Assembly: GCA_000016765.1 (NCBI GenBank)
Contig: CP000700.1
Coordinates: 246,229-310,228 of the forward strand
From: Rhizorhabdus wittichii RW1
GTDB taxonomy: Bacteria; Pseudomonadota; Alphaproteobacteria; Sphingomonadales; Sphingomonadaceae
Direction: 5' to 3'
DNA length: 64,000 nucleotides
Below, piece by piece: positions 9,093 to 19,359 of this stretch; positions within the stretch are counted from its first letter, which is position 1; the number at the start of each line of letters is the position of its first letter. A program made the position numbers and the translations under genes. Below the pieces are notes generated by a model. The model was given only the letters and a program-made list of their open reading frames with translations, was not told the DNA's origin and made no database searches.

Positions 9093-9515
9093 CTAATTGC
9101 GCATGTCGTCGGGAACAATGCCGCCATTTTCGGCAAGCTTGTCCATGACGGCGCGGTGAAGCGCGATATTCTGTTCGGCTGAACCGGGTTCGCCGGCATT
9201 CACCCCGAGTTCCTCGGCCAGCTCCTTTCGGGCGGTGAGACTGGAATCGAGATCGAGAAGCTTCAGGAGATCGACGATCGACGTCTTGTAGTTGCCGCCA
9301 TGATCGTCCTTCATAGCGGCCATAGCCTCCAGGACGGGCCCGACGTCGACCGATGTTTGCGCCGGTGCAGCGGCGGCGGGGGCCGGAGCAGGGGTCGTGG
9401 GCGCTGGGGCGGGACTTGGCGCGGCAGGCGCGGCGGAGGGCGCAGGACTCGCGGGCGCGGCCTTGGCCGCGTTCGGGTGGAAGATCTTGCCTAGAATGTT
9501 GCCGAAGATGCTCAT
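9093..9515 (-). CDS. DUF3597 domain protein
   Basis: A 140-residue protein with a short N-terminal segment (MSIFGNILGKIF), an Ala/Pro-rich linker at about residues 15-53, and a C-terminal DUF3597 domain (TSVDVGPVLEAM onward). The DUF3597 fold is a small helical domain of unknown function, structurally related to LysM-associated domains. The linker suggests a tethered or surface role. It is divergent from the DUF4142 lipoprotein gene. Confidence 0.85.
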   Translation of the reverse strand: MSIFGNILGKIFHPNAAKAAPASPAPSAAPAAPSPAPAPTTPAPAPAAAAPAQTSVDVGPVLEAMAAMKDDHGGNYKTSIVDLLKLLDLDSSLTARKELAEELGVNAGEPGSAEQNIALHRAVMDKLAENGGIVPDDMRN

Positions 9516-9594
9516 CGTCTCGTCTCCTTGGGTCTCATGCCGCGCGGCAGGCGGGCAGGGGTGAAACGTCCCGCGTTCGAAAAGGTCCGCCGCT

Positions 9595-9619
9595 GGAACG
9601 ATGAAGCCTGGTCCGCGTT
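9595..9619 (+). promoter_or_regulatory. EcfG-type general-stress promoter
   Basis: GGAAC at 9595-9599 and CGTT at 9616-9619 with a 16-base spacer, matching the EcfG consensus. It lies 35 bases before the DUF4142 lipoprotein gene. Confidence 0.8.
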
Positions 9620-9653
9620 GAGCAGGCGTCCTGCTCGAATGGGGGAGTTATTC

Positions 9654-10208
9654 ATGAAACCGCTTCTTTTGGTATCTCTTTCGGCCGCCGCGCTCTGCGT
9701 TTCCGCTTGCGGCAAGAAAGCCGAGCCTGTCGAGAATACGGCAGCGACCTCCGCGGCCGAACCTGCCGCGCTGGCACCTGCGGTCCTGAGCCCGGGACAG
9801 GCCTTTGCAAACACGGCGGCAGCAAGCGACGCTTTCGAGATCGAGACGTCGAAGCTCGCGGCGAGCAAGGCGCAGTCTGCAAAAATCAAGTCCTTCGCCG
9901 AGCAGATGATCAAGGCCCACACGGACTCGACCGCGAAGCTCAAAACGGCGGCCGCGGCCGCGACGCCGGCGATCGCGCCTGATGCGGCGTTGACCCCGGC
10001 CCAGCAGCAGGAGCTTGCCGATCTGCAAACCAAGTCGGGCGCCGAGTTTGATCGTGCCTATGCGCGCCTCCAGGCCGATGGCCACCAGAAGACATTGGAT
10101 GCGCTCAAGGCCTATGCGGCAAGCGGCGACGTTGCGCCCCTCAAGGCTTTCGCATCCGAGCTCGTGCCGATCGTTACTGCGCACCTCAATATGGCCAAGG
10201 GCCTCTAA
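9654..10208 (+). CDS. DUF4142 lipoprotein
   Basis: A 184-residue protein with a lipoprotein signal peptide and lipobox VSAC, lipidated Cys at residue 19, followed by an Ala-rich linker and a helical DUF4142 domain (AFANTAAASDAFEIETSKLA and QMIKAHTDSTAKL, ending TAHLNMAKGL). It is expected in the periplasm, anchored to a membrane. DUF4142 is a ferritin-like helical bundle of unknown function, common in stress-induced genes of alphaproteobacteria. The ATG follows GGGGGAG. The EcfG promoter at 9595 fits a stress role. Confidence 0.9.
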   Translation: MKPLLLVSLSAAALCVSACGKKAEPVENTAATSAAEPAALAPAVLSPGQAFANTAAASDAFEIETSKLAASKAQSAKIKSFAEQMIKAHTDSTAKLKTAAAAATPAIAPDAALTPAQQQELADLQTKSGAEFDRAYARLQADGHQKTLDALKAYAASGDVAPLKAFASELVPIVTAHLNMAKGL

Positions 10209-10270
10209 CGCCAGCCAGCTTCACGAACCGGGTGTCTGGTGGACGCCCTGACCTGCGCATCATGAGGCGC

Positions 10271-10292
10271 CAGCGCTCCGAACGGGCGCTGT
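10271..10292. terminator. Possible bidirectional hairpin between convergent genes
   Basis: CAGCGC and GCGCTG arms around a short loop lie between the convergent DUF4142 and iron-permease-family genes. There is no T-run, so this is weak. Confidence 0.3.
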
Positions 10293-10299
10293 GCGCTCG

Positions 10300-10716
10300 T
10301 CAGTAGCGTTTGAGCAGAGTTTCCACGGTGCGGGTGACGGTCCGATCCTTGTCGTCGTCTGCTTCATTGCGGATATCGTTTTCCAGGGCTTCCCGAATTT
10401 TTGCGATCTGGGCGTCGGTCAGATGCTCGATGCCCACGAACTCGACGCGCGCCTTGTCGAGCGCGCGGATGATTTCGTCGAGCTTGGCCTGCATCGCGGC
10501 GCCATCGCGGTTCTGGCTGTTCTGGATGAGGAAAACGGCGAGAAATGTCAGGACGGTCGTCGCGGTGTTCACGATGAGCTGCCAGGTGTCGGAGTAATTC
10601 AGGAATGGTCCACTGACGGCCCAGAGGATGATGAACAGGGTCGAGAGAATGAAAGCCAGCGGCTGGCCCATGATCGTGGCGGAACGTGTGGCGATGGCGG
10701 TGAAGAAACGATCCAT
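10300..10716 (-). CDS. Low-affinity iron permease family membrane protein
   Basis: A 138-residue protein beginning MDRFFTAIATRSATIMGQPLA, with two membrane segments (AFILSTLFIILWAVSGPFL and LIVNTATTVLTFLAVFLIQN) and a C-terminal cytoplasmic helix ending in RDGAAMQAKLDEI and beyond. This matches the bacterial low-affinity iron permease family (Fet4-like short form); iron transport by these short proteins has not been generally shown. The ATG at 10716 follows GGAAAA; the frame extends further upstream without support. Confidence 0.88.
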   Translation of the reverse strand: MDRFFTAIATRSATIMGQPLAFILSTLFIILWAVSGPFLNYSDTWQLIVNTATTVLTFLAVFLIQNSQNRDGAAMQAKLDEIIRALDKARVEFVGIEHLTDAQIAKIREALENDIRNEADDDKDRTVTRTVETLLKRY

Positions 10717-10924
10717 GGGTGATTTTCCAAATCTTTGCTGAGACGATAGCGGTGCTTTGACGACCAGGCGGTGTGTTGCTGTACGATTGCTGGGGCGCCA
10801 GACCAAGACCATCCTGATGTCGACCACAGGCCTCGGGAATCACTGGAAAAAGAAAGGGCGCGCACCTATTCTCAGGCTGTGCGCGAGCACGCGCACATAG
10901 TCACAACCTGGCATGGAGAAGACG

Positions 10925-11110
10925 ATGTCCGACCATTATCTGAACCATCTGCGCGAGGAGCACGCCCGTCTGGAGGCAGAGATCGAGCAGGAACTGCGGC
11001 GGCCTGTACCCGACCAGCTTCTGGTCGCCCGCCTCAAGAAGCTCAAGCTCGCCGCTAAGGATCGACTGACGGCCATGGATCGCGGTCGCGACCAGAGCTC
11101 GGCGGCCTGA
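10925..11110 (+). CDS. DUF465 (YdcH-like) small protein
   Basis: A 61-residue protein, entirely helical and probably a coiled-coil hairpin, with HLREEHARLEAEIEQE and LVARLKKLKLAAKDRL, the DUF465/YdcH pattern. Function is unknown. The ATG at 10925 is six bases after GGAG, preferred over the ATG at 10913. A terminator hairpin follows directly. Confidence 0.85.
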   Translation: MSDHYLNHLREEHARLEAEIEQELRRPVPDQLLVARLKKLKLAAKDRLTAMDRGRDQSSAA

Positions 11111-11119
11111 CGACAGGAC

Positions 11120-11150
11120 GGCGGAGCCGAGAACGTCGGTTCCGCCTTTC
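11120..11150 (+). terminator. Terminator after DUF465 gene
   Basis: GGCGGAGCCGA pairs with TCGGTTCCGCC (one G-T wobble) across a 5-base loop and is followed by TTTCC. It begins ten bases after the stop codon. Confidence 0.65.
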
Positions 11151-11245
11151 CGCTGAAGCGGCCATGACAAGTATCTTGGGTTAGTGCGGTGGGAATTGAC
11201 TCGCGGGTGCTACAAATGTCCCGTCGATCGCGTTAGACGTGGACC

Positions 11246-11440
11246 ATGTATGTGCGTTGTCTTCTGGGTCGGCATAAGCCGTCTTCCGCTTCCATAGCGC
11301 GCGACAAGCAGGGCCAGTACAAAGCGTTCTGCGAGCGATGCGATTTGCCGATTGAAATGGACCACAAAGGTGGCTGGCGCGTGCCGCCCCCCATTTATGA
11401 CCGGCCCTCAGGGAAAGATAGCGTCGCAGCTGACGATTAG
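11246..11440 (+). CDS. Small zinc-ribbon-like hypothetical protein
   Basis: A 64-residue protein with CLLGRHKP at the N-terminus and CERCDLPI in the middle. The Cys5, His10, Cys29 and Cys32 spacing suggests a small metal-binding fold. No strong ribosome binding site is visible before the ATG. Similar small proteins occur in sphingomonads without known function. It lies between the DUF465 gene and htpG. Confidence 0.6.
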   Translation: MYVRCLLGRHKPSSASIARDKQGQYKAFCERCDLPIEMDHKGGWRVPPPIYDRPSGKDSVAADD

Positions 11441-11666
11441 CGGCGGGCGTCAGGCAGGACCACTGTGCCGGCAGCAATCGGCAGGAGAATTTCACCCAGC
11501 CACATGACGCCTGCCAGGCCCCCGCGACGGATTTGAGGCTCATCATCCCGCCGAACTGGTGCGTCACTCGGGTCCTGCCCCGCGATCACGCCGGTTCCCC
11601 GGGTTGAAAAACCGGGCGGTGCCAACCAGATTTCGCCCGCCATTCCAAGGAGAGCGAAATATAGCG

Positions 11667-13559
<1,893 letters not shown>

Positions 13560-13818
13560 AGGCCCGGTTGGGGCGTGTCTCAGCCGGCCGCTCATGCCAA
13601 GGTAAGATTTACTGCCCGGGTCCGCTTCGCAGTGGGTCCGGGCCATACCGCATTCTTCGGCTCCCGCCCCCTGCTGATGTATAGAACATCAAATCTCTAT
13701 ATTCACAGCCTCTATCGACAGATGGTACATGTATGAGCGAGGCATGATGCCTCTGCGGGCGCAAGGCTGATCTCGCAGGGAGCTGGCCCGACGGAATCCA
13801 AAAGGGCCGGCACGCATT
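13560..13818. other. Intergenic region with dyads downstream of htpG
   Basis: It contains a GCCCGG...CCGGGC hairpin near 13613-13640, probably involved in ending htpG transcription, and the TGATGT/ACATCA palindrome at 13675. No gene is supported here. Confidence 0.4.
13675..13691. repeat. Palindrome TGATGTATAGAACATCA
   Basis: Perfect 6-bp arms, TGATGT and ACATCA, around a 5-base A/T-rich spacer. A close relative occurs at 21106-21124. It may be an operator for a regulator encoded elsewhere. Confidence 0.5.
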
Positions 13819-13974
13819 ATGATCATCGCAGCGATCGTCATCATTTCCCTGATCCTGATGGTGCTGTTCTTCGCCGTGACCGTGGCCGGAGGCCGCGCCC
13901 ATGATCGGCAGAACAGGGAAGCGGCGCGTCGAGCTGACCAGCAGCCCAGTGCGGCCGAGGACCGCCGGTCGTGA
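13819..13974 (+). CDS. Small single-pass membrane protein
   Basis: A 51-residue protein: an N-terminal hydrophobic helix (MIIAAIVIISLILMVLFF) followed by an Arg/Glu/Gln-rich tail ending in DRRS. Typical small membrane protein layout, N-out or N-in undetermined. The ribosome binding site is weak (AAAGGG about ten bases upstream). No family is recognised. Confidence 0.5.
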   Translation: MIIAAIVIISLILMVLFFAVTVAGGRAHDRQNREAARRADQQPSAAEDRRS

Positions 13975-14114
13975 CGTGTCGCTCTCTGGCTGTCTCGCGC
14001 CGAGCGCCGCTGTGCGTAAGCGGGCCGGTGTGACGCGGGGGCGGGCAGCCCGCAATGTCCAGGTCAAGGCTGGCTTCGGGCCCAATTTCAAACGCAACAC
14101 GGCTTTGCGCGGCC

Positions 14115-14399
14115 ATGGCGCGGCCTAAAGTGTCCTGTCCGCCACGGGCAGATATTCTGGCGCTCGTCGATGGCGCGGGCCGGCTTCCCGTTCGCGTGGC
14201 GCCCAATGCCTCCGCCGATGCCATCATCCTGGCGACTGCGGACGGTATCTTGCAGGTCCGGACGACAGCGACGCCTGAAGGTGGCAAGGCCAACGAGGCC
14301 GTTCTCAGGCTTTTGGCAGCAGCGCTCGGTCAACCGGTTTCTGCACTAGAACTGCTGCGCGGATCGACGGGCCGAAACAAGATCGTCCGGGTGATCTAG
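14115..14399 (+). CDS. DUF167 (YggU-like) protein
   Basis: A 94-residue protein with the DUF167 signature: RLPVRVAPNASADAI, TTATPEGGKANEAVLRLLA and LLRGSTGRNKIVRV. Members are small, often next to yggT; biochemical function is unknown. The ATG at 14115 gives the usual family length; there is no clear ribosome binding site, and an upstream in-frame ATG at 14055 cannot be excluded. Confidence 0.85.
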   Translation: MARPKVSCPPRADILALVDGAGRLPVRVAPNASADAIILATADGILQVRTTATPEGGKANEAVLRLLAAALGQPVSALELLRGSTGRNKIVRVI

Positions 14400-14520
14400 C
14401 TCCGCGCGGGGCCCGCAGGGAGGGCGCGGCGAGTATATCGCCAAATCCTTTCACAGGCTGGAAAAAAGGGTATGACAGCCACCTTTGGCGCGGTCGGGAC
14501 AGGATACGGGGTTGGCGGAA

Positions 14521-17500
14521 ATGTTGGGGAAAAAGATCGCGGCCGTGGGCACGCCGCAGCGGAAGAATAACGGGCTCATTGCCGGTCTGATCTTGGGGCT
14601 GGCTTTCTTCCTGATCAGTACCTGGCTTGCCTTTTCGAATATCCAGGCGCTCCGCGAGGCCGACAAGGCCATTCGCCATACCCATGAAGTGCTGATCGCA
14701 CTCGACGAAGTTCTTTCCACCGCCAAAGACGCAGAGACGGGCCAGCGCGGCTATCTGCTCACCGGGACCAACGCTTATCTCGAGCCGTACCGGACCGCAG
14801 TCGCCGCCTTGCCCGCGCGGCTTGCGGCGCTGAAGGCGCTGACCGCCGACAATCCGGTGCAGCAAGCGAGCCTGGGACCGCTCAACCGCCATATCGATGC
14901 CAAGTTGGCTGAACTGCGCGAGACGATCGAATTGCGGCGCACGCAGGGCCTGACCGCTGCCATGGGGATCGTGACAAGCGACCGCGGCAAGGGCGAGATG
15001 GACGCTATCCGCGCCCAGCTTGACGGCATGGCCCGCGAGGAAGTGCGCCTGCGGGAAGAGCGCATGGGCGACATGACGGACGCGGCGCGCGCGGCGATCA
15101 CTAGTGGCGTTGTTTCGGGTCTCCTGGGCTCCGCACTCACCATCGCGATCTTCGTGCTGCTGCTCCGTAATGGACGGGCGCGCGCGCGGCAGGAATGGCT
15201 GCAGTCCGGCGAAGTCGGCCTGTCCGAAGCGATGCGCGGGGACAAGTCCGTCGAACAGCTTGGCGAGGACATCTTGGCGTTCCTGGCCGAACATACGGGG
15301 CTTTCGGGCGGTGCCCTGTTCAAGGGCGAGAGCGGCCACTTTAGGCGGGCGGCCGTGGTCGGGGTTCCGGCCGACGCCGATATGCCCTCCTCCTTCAACC
15401 TCAAGGAGGGTTTGCTGGGCAAAGTGGCGGTCGACGGCAAGGCGCTGGTCCTGGAAGACGTGCCGGGGGGCTATCTGACGATCGGCTCGGCTTTCGGTCG
15501 CGACAAGCCGCGCCATCTGGTCATCGTACCGGCCAAGGCGGACGCGCAGGTCAATGCGGTCTTGGAGCTCGGCTTCTTCAAGCCGGTCGATCCCTTGGTG
15601 CTCGATCTCCTGGAGCGTGTCTCGCCGGCGATCGGCATCGCCCTGCGCTCGGCGCGCTTCCGGGCCCGGCTCCAGGACGCGCTCGAGGAAACGCAGCGCC
15701 AAGCTGGCGAGCTTCAGGCCCAGAGCGAGGAACTGCGCGTCTCCAACGAAGAACTCGAAGAGCAGGGCCGGGCGCTACGGGAATCCCAGGTTCGTCTGGA
15801 ACAGCAGCAGGTCGAACTCGAACAGACCAACAGCCAGCTTGAGGAACAGGCGCAGACGCTGGAAACCCAGCGGGACGAACTGGAGCGGGCCGGCGCGGCG
15901 CTGGGCGCCAAGGCGCACGAACTCGAGCAGGCCAGCCAGTATAAGTCGGATTTCCTGGCCAATATGAGCCACGAATTGCGCACGCCGCTCAATTCGCTGC
16001 TGATCCTCTCCAAGCTGCTGGGAGACAATTCGCAGGGCAACCTCTCCGACGAGCAGATCAAATATGCCAATACGATAGAGTCTTCTGGCAATGACCTGCT
16101 GACCCTAATCAACGACATTCTTGATCTGTCCAAGATCGAGGCAGGGCACATCGAGATCCGTCCCGAAACCGTCGCGCTGCAGCGGCTGACGGGCGATTTG
16201 CGGCGGACCTTCGACCCGCTTGCCGAGAAGAAGGGCCTTGGTTTCGACATCAGCCTTTCCGATGACTGTGCCCGCACGATCGAGAGCGACCGGATGCGGC
16301 TCGAGCAGATCCTCAAAAATCTGCTGTCCAACGCCTTCAAATTCACCGAGCGCGGACAGGTGAGCCTCGCCATTGAGCGCGTGGATGATGCGTTCATCCG
16401 CTTCGCCGTCAGCGACACGGGCATCGGCATTTCGGCCGAGCAGCAGGCGTCGATCTTCGAGGCCTTCCACCAGGCCGACGCGACGATCAGCCGGAAATTC
16501 GGCGGGACGGGCCTTGGCCTTTCCATCTCTCGCGAGCTCGCGCGCCTGCTCGGCGGCCGGATTGCGCTGGAGAGCCGCCCTGGCGAAGGCAGCACCTTCA
16601 CGCTCACCATTCCACTGGCCTATGACGCCGTCGCCCAGCCGACCCGGCGGCGTTCCGACCCGGGTCCCTCGGCGGTCGCGGCGGCGCCCGCCATCCCTTT
16701 GCGTCCGGCGCCCGCGCCATCGGCTTGGAGCCTGGAAGACGACCGCGCCAGCCTGACCGAGGGCAATCGGGTTCTGCTCGTCATCGAAGATGATGCGGTT
16801 TTCGCCCAGATCGTCTGTGAGCTTTCACGCGAACTCGGCTTCCAATGCGTCATCGCCGGCAATGCGGAGGACGCGATCAAACATGCTCACGAGTTCAAGC
16901 CGAGTGCGATTGTTCTCGACCTGGGTCTGCCGGACCAGTCCGGGCTTACCGTCCTTGACCGGCTGAAGCATGACGATGAAACGCGCCATATTCCGATCCA
17001 TGTGATTTCGGCGGCCGACCAGAGCCAGACCGCGCTGTCGCTCGGTGCGGTCGGCTACCACATCAAGCCGGTCAAGCGCGAAGAGCTCGCGCAGGTGCTC
17101 GAGGGCCTGCAGGCGAAGCTTGCCTTGCGCATGCGCCGGGTCCTCATCGTCGAGGACGATGCGGTTCAGCGCGACGCAGTGGGTAAGCTTTTGGGCTCGG
17201 ACGATGTCGAGACGATCGGCGTGGGCACGGCCGCCGAATGCCTGGAACAGCTGCGGCGCGAGACGTTCGACTGCATGGTGCTAGACCTGACCCTGCCGGA
17301 CACCTCGGGGTTCGATCTGCTGGAAACGCTGAGCCAGGAGGGCGATCATGGCTTCCCGCCGGTCATCGTCTATACCGGGCACGACCTCTCCGCCGACGAC
17401 GAGCAGCGGCTGCGGCGGTATTCGAGTTCGATTATCATCAAGGGCGCCAAATCCCCTGAGCGGTTGCTCGACGAGGTTTCCCTGTTCCTCCACCAGGTCG

Positions 17501-17952
17501 TCTCCGAGCTGCCGCCCGAGCGGCGGCGCATGATCGAAAAGGCGCGTCACCGCGATGCCGCGCTCGAGGGTCGGCGCATCCTCATCGTCGAGGATGATGT
17601 CCGTAACGTCTATTCCCTGTCGAGCGTGCTCGAGCCGCGCGGCGCGATCGTCCAGATCGCCCGCAACGGGCAGGAGGCGATCGATGCGCTCGCCCAAGCC
17701 GGGGACGATGCGGCGAAGGCCGTCGACCTTGTGCTCATGGACGTCATGATGCCGGTCATGGACGGGCTGACCGCGACGCGCGAGATCCGGGCCGATCCGC
17801 GCTGGACGAAGCTGCCGATCGTGATGCTGACCGCGCAGGCCATGCCGGACGATCAGCAACGCTGCCTGGAAGCGGGCGCCAACGACTATATGGCCAAGCC
17901 CATAGACGTCGATAAACTTTTGTCGCTGGTGCGCGTCTGGATGCCCCGATGA
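14521..17952 (+). CDS. Hybrid histidine kinase, CHASE3-GAF-HK with three receiver domains
   Basis: About 1,143 residues. An N-terminal membrane helix, a periplasmic CHASE3 sensor (with AKDAETGQRGYLLTG) and a second helix near residue 200 are followed by a GAF domain at about 240-380, a long coiled coil at about 385-475, a HisKA domain with H484 in SHELRTP, and an HATPase domain with DTGIGIS and GGTGLGLS. Three receivers follow, with phospho-acceptors near D800, D922 and D1074. It would sense an extracytoplasmic signal and feed a phosphorelay. An upstream TTG at 14485 is less likely as the start. It heads a four-gene unit with cheR, cheB and a receiver-kinase. Confidence 0.93.
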   Translation: MLGKKIAAVGTPQRKNNGLIAGLILGLAFFLISTWLAFSNIQALREADKAIRHTHEVLIALDEVLSTAKDAETGQRGYLLTGTNAYLEPYRTAVAALPARLAALKALTADNPVQQASLGPLNRHIDAKLAELRETIELRRTQGLTAAMGIVTSDRGKGEMDAIRAQLDGMAREEVRLREERMGDMTDAARAAITSGVVSGLLGSALTIAIFVLLLRNGRARARQEWLQSGEVGLSEAMRGDKSVEQLGEDILAFLAEHTGLSGGALFKGESGHFRRAAVVGVPADADMPSSFNLKEGLLGKVAVDGKALVLEDVPGGYLTIGSAFGRDKPRHLVIVPAKADAQVNAVLELGFFKPVDPLVLDLLERVSPAIGIALRSARFRARLQDALEETQRQAGELQAQSEELRVSNEELEEQGRALRESQVRLEQQQVELEQTNSQLEEQAQTLETQRDELERAGAALGAKAHELEQASQYKSDFLANMSHELRTPLNSLLILSKLLGDNSQGNLSDEQIKYANTIESSGNDLLTLINDILDLSKIEAGHIEIRPETVALQRLTGDLRRTFDPLAEKKGLGFDISLSDDCARTIESDRMRLEQILKNLLSNAFKFTERGQVSLAIERVDDAFIRFAVSDTGIGISAEQQASIFEAFHQADATISRKFGGTGLGLSISRELARLLGGRIALESRPGEGSTFTLTIPLAYDAVAQPTRRRSDPGPSAVAAAPAIPLRPAPAPSAWSLEDDRASLTEGNRVLLVIEDDAVFAQIVCELSRELGFQCVIAGNAEDAIKHAHEFKPSAIVLDLGLPDQSGLTVLDRLKHDDETRHIPIHVISAADQSQTALSLGAVGYHIKPVKREELAQVLEGLQAKLALRMRRVLIVEDDAVQRDAVGKLLGSDDVETIGVGTAAECLEQLRRETFDCMVLDLTLPDTSGFDLLETLSQEGDHGFPPVIVYTGHDLSADDEQRLRRYSSSIIIKGAKSPERLLDEVSLFLHQVVSELPPERRRMIEKARHRDAALEGRRILIVEDDVRNVYSLSSVLEPRGAIVQIARNGQEAIDALAQAGDDAAKAVDLVLMDVMMPVMDGLTATREIRADPRWTKLPIVMLTAQAMPDDQQRCLEAGANDYMAKPIDVDKLLSLVRVWMPR

Positions 17953-17962
17953 GGAGATCTCG

Positions 17963-18787
17963 GTGACAGGCGGCCTCGAGGATCTGGAGATCGGCCTCCT
18001 GCTGGAAGCGCTCTACCAGCGTTATCATTACGACTTTCGCCCCTATGCGCGCGCCTCGATCAAGCGGCGCCTCGTGCAGGCGCGGAGCCAGTTGGGCTTT
18101 GCGAGTTTTTCGGCGATGCAGGAAAGCCTGCTCCATGATGAGCAGACGCTGCCGCGCCTGCTCAATTACCTGACCGTGCAGGTCAGTGAGATGTTCCGCG
18201 ACCCGGCCTACTACAAGGCGCTGCGCGAACGCGTCATCCCGCACCTTAGAACCTATCCCTCGCTCAAGGTCTGGGTAGCCGGCTGCAGCAACGGCGAGGA
18301 GCTCTATTCGCTTTCCATCCTCTTCCGCGAGGAGGGTCTCGGCGCGCGGACGATCTTCTATGCGACCGATATCAATCCCGATGCCTTACGGGCGGCGCAG
18401 GCGGGGATCTATCCGCTCGACCAGATAAAGAAATATACGGCCAATCACCAGAAGTCGGGCGCGCGCACGTCGCTATCTGACTATTATACGGCCGACTACG
18501 GGCATGCCGTGTTCGACAAGACGCTCAGGAGCCAGGTCGTCTTTTCCGACCATAGCCTGGTGACCGACGCGGTGTTTGCGGAGATGCATCTCATCTCGTG
18601 CCGCAACGTGCTCATCTATTTCGATCGCGAGCTCCAGGATCGCGCCATCGGACTGTTCCGCGATTCCCTCGCCCGTAAGGGATTTCTGGGGCTCGGCTCG
18701 AAGGAGAGCCTGCGCTTTTCCCGGCACGCGGCGGCCTTTGCCGATTTCGATACAGCAGAGAAGATCTATCAGCGGGTGGACGGATGA
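17963..18787 (+). CDS. cheR: CheR-type protein-glutamate methyltransferase
   Basis: A 274-residue CheR: an N-terminal helical domain (VRSQLG-like recognition segment near residue 38), then an S-adenosylmethionine-binding Rossmann domain with VWVAGCSNGEELYS and YATDINPDAL and the HLISCRNVLIYFD motif. It would methylate glutamates on a receptor or kinase. A GTG start follows AGGAG ten bases after the hybrid kinase stop. No chemoreceptor gene is nearby, so its target may be the neighbouring kinase, which is inference. Confidence 0.93.
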   Translation: MTGGLEDLEIGLLLEALYQRYHYDFRPYARASIKRRLVQARSQLGFASFSAMQESLLHDEQTLPRLLNYLTVQVSEMFRDPAYYKALRERVIPHLRTYPSLKVWVAGCSNGEELYSLSILFREEGLGARTIFYATDINPDALRAAQAGIYPLDQIKKYTANHQKSGARTSLSDYYTADYGHAVFDKTLRSQVVFSDHSLVTDAVFAEMHLISCRNVLIYFDRELQDRAIGLFRDSLARKGFLGLGSKESLRFSRHAAAFADFDTAEKIYQRVDG

Positions 18788-19359
18788 GCCGGGATCCGAT
18801 CAGGGCGGTCGTCATCGGCGCCTCGGCCGGCGCGGTGCAGGTCCTGCTGGAAATCCTGCCCGCGCTCCCGCCAACGTTCCCCGTCCCGATCTTCATCGTC
18901 GTGCATATCCCGCCAGATCGCACCAACGCCCTCACCACCCTTTTCGCGGATCGCTGCGGGCTGACAGTCAAGGAGGCGGAAGACAAGGAGACTCCTGTCC
19001 CGGGCACGGTCTATTTCGCGCCGGCCGATTATCATCTGCTGATCGAACAGGACGGGCGCGTGGCCCTGGCGATGGACGAGCCGGTTCATCATTCGCGGCC
19101 AGCGATCGACGTCCTTTTCGAGACCGCGGCCGACGCGTTCGGACCCGATCTCGTCGCCATCGTGCTGACCGGTGCGAACGAGGATGGTGCCGCGGGCCTG
19201 CGAGCCGTCGGGGAGGCGGGCGGGCTGACCCTTGTCGAAGACCCGACGAGTGCCTCGAGTTCTACCATGCCGACCGCCGCGCTTGCGGCGTGGCCCCAAG
19301 CGCGGGCTCAGGATGTGCCCGGCATCATCGCTTACCTTCAGACCCTGGTGGCTCCATGA
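18784..19359 (+). CDS. cheB: CheB-type methylesterase domain protein
   Basis: A 191-residue stand-alone CheB catalytic domain without a receiver domain. The catalytic triad is visible: S14 in GASAGA, H41 in VVHIP and D134 in LTGANEDGA. It would remove methyl groups added by CheR, or deamidate glutamines. It overlaps cheR by four bases (ATGA), implying translational coupling. Lack of a receiver means it is not controlled by CheA-type phosphorylation in the usual way. Confidence 0.93.
   Translation: MSRDPIRAVVIGASAGAVQVLLEILPALPPTFPVPIFIVVHIPPDRTNALTTLFADRCGLTVKEAEDKETPVPGTVYFAPADYHLLIEQDGRVALAMDEPVHHSRPAIDVLFETAADAFGPDLVAIVLTGANEDGAAGLRAVGEAGGLTLVEDPTSASSSTMPTAALAAWPQARAQDVPGIIAYLQTLVAP

Noticed and set aside
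9564..9588. Leftward EcfG promoter for the DUF3597 gene
   Set aside because: An AACG lies at the right distance, but the -35 box on the minus strand reads CGGAC, only a partial match.
14305..15702. Leftward 465-codon frame opposite the hybrid kinase
   Set aside because: Antisense shadow; composition rich in Arg, Gln and His without any family pattern.
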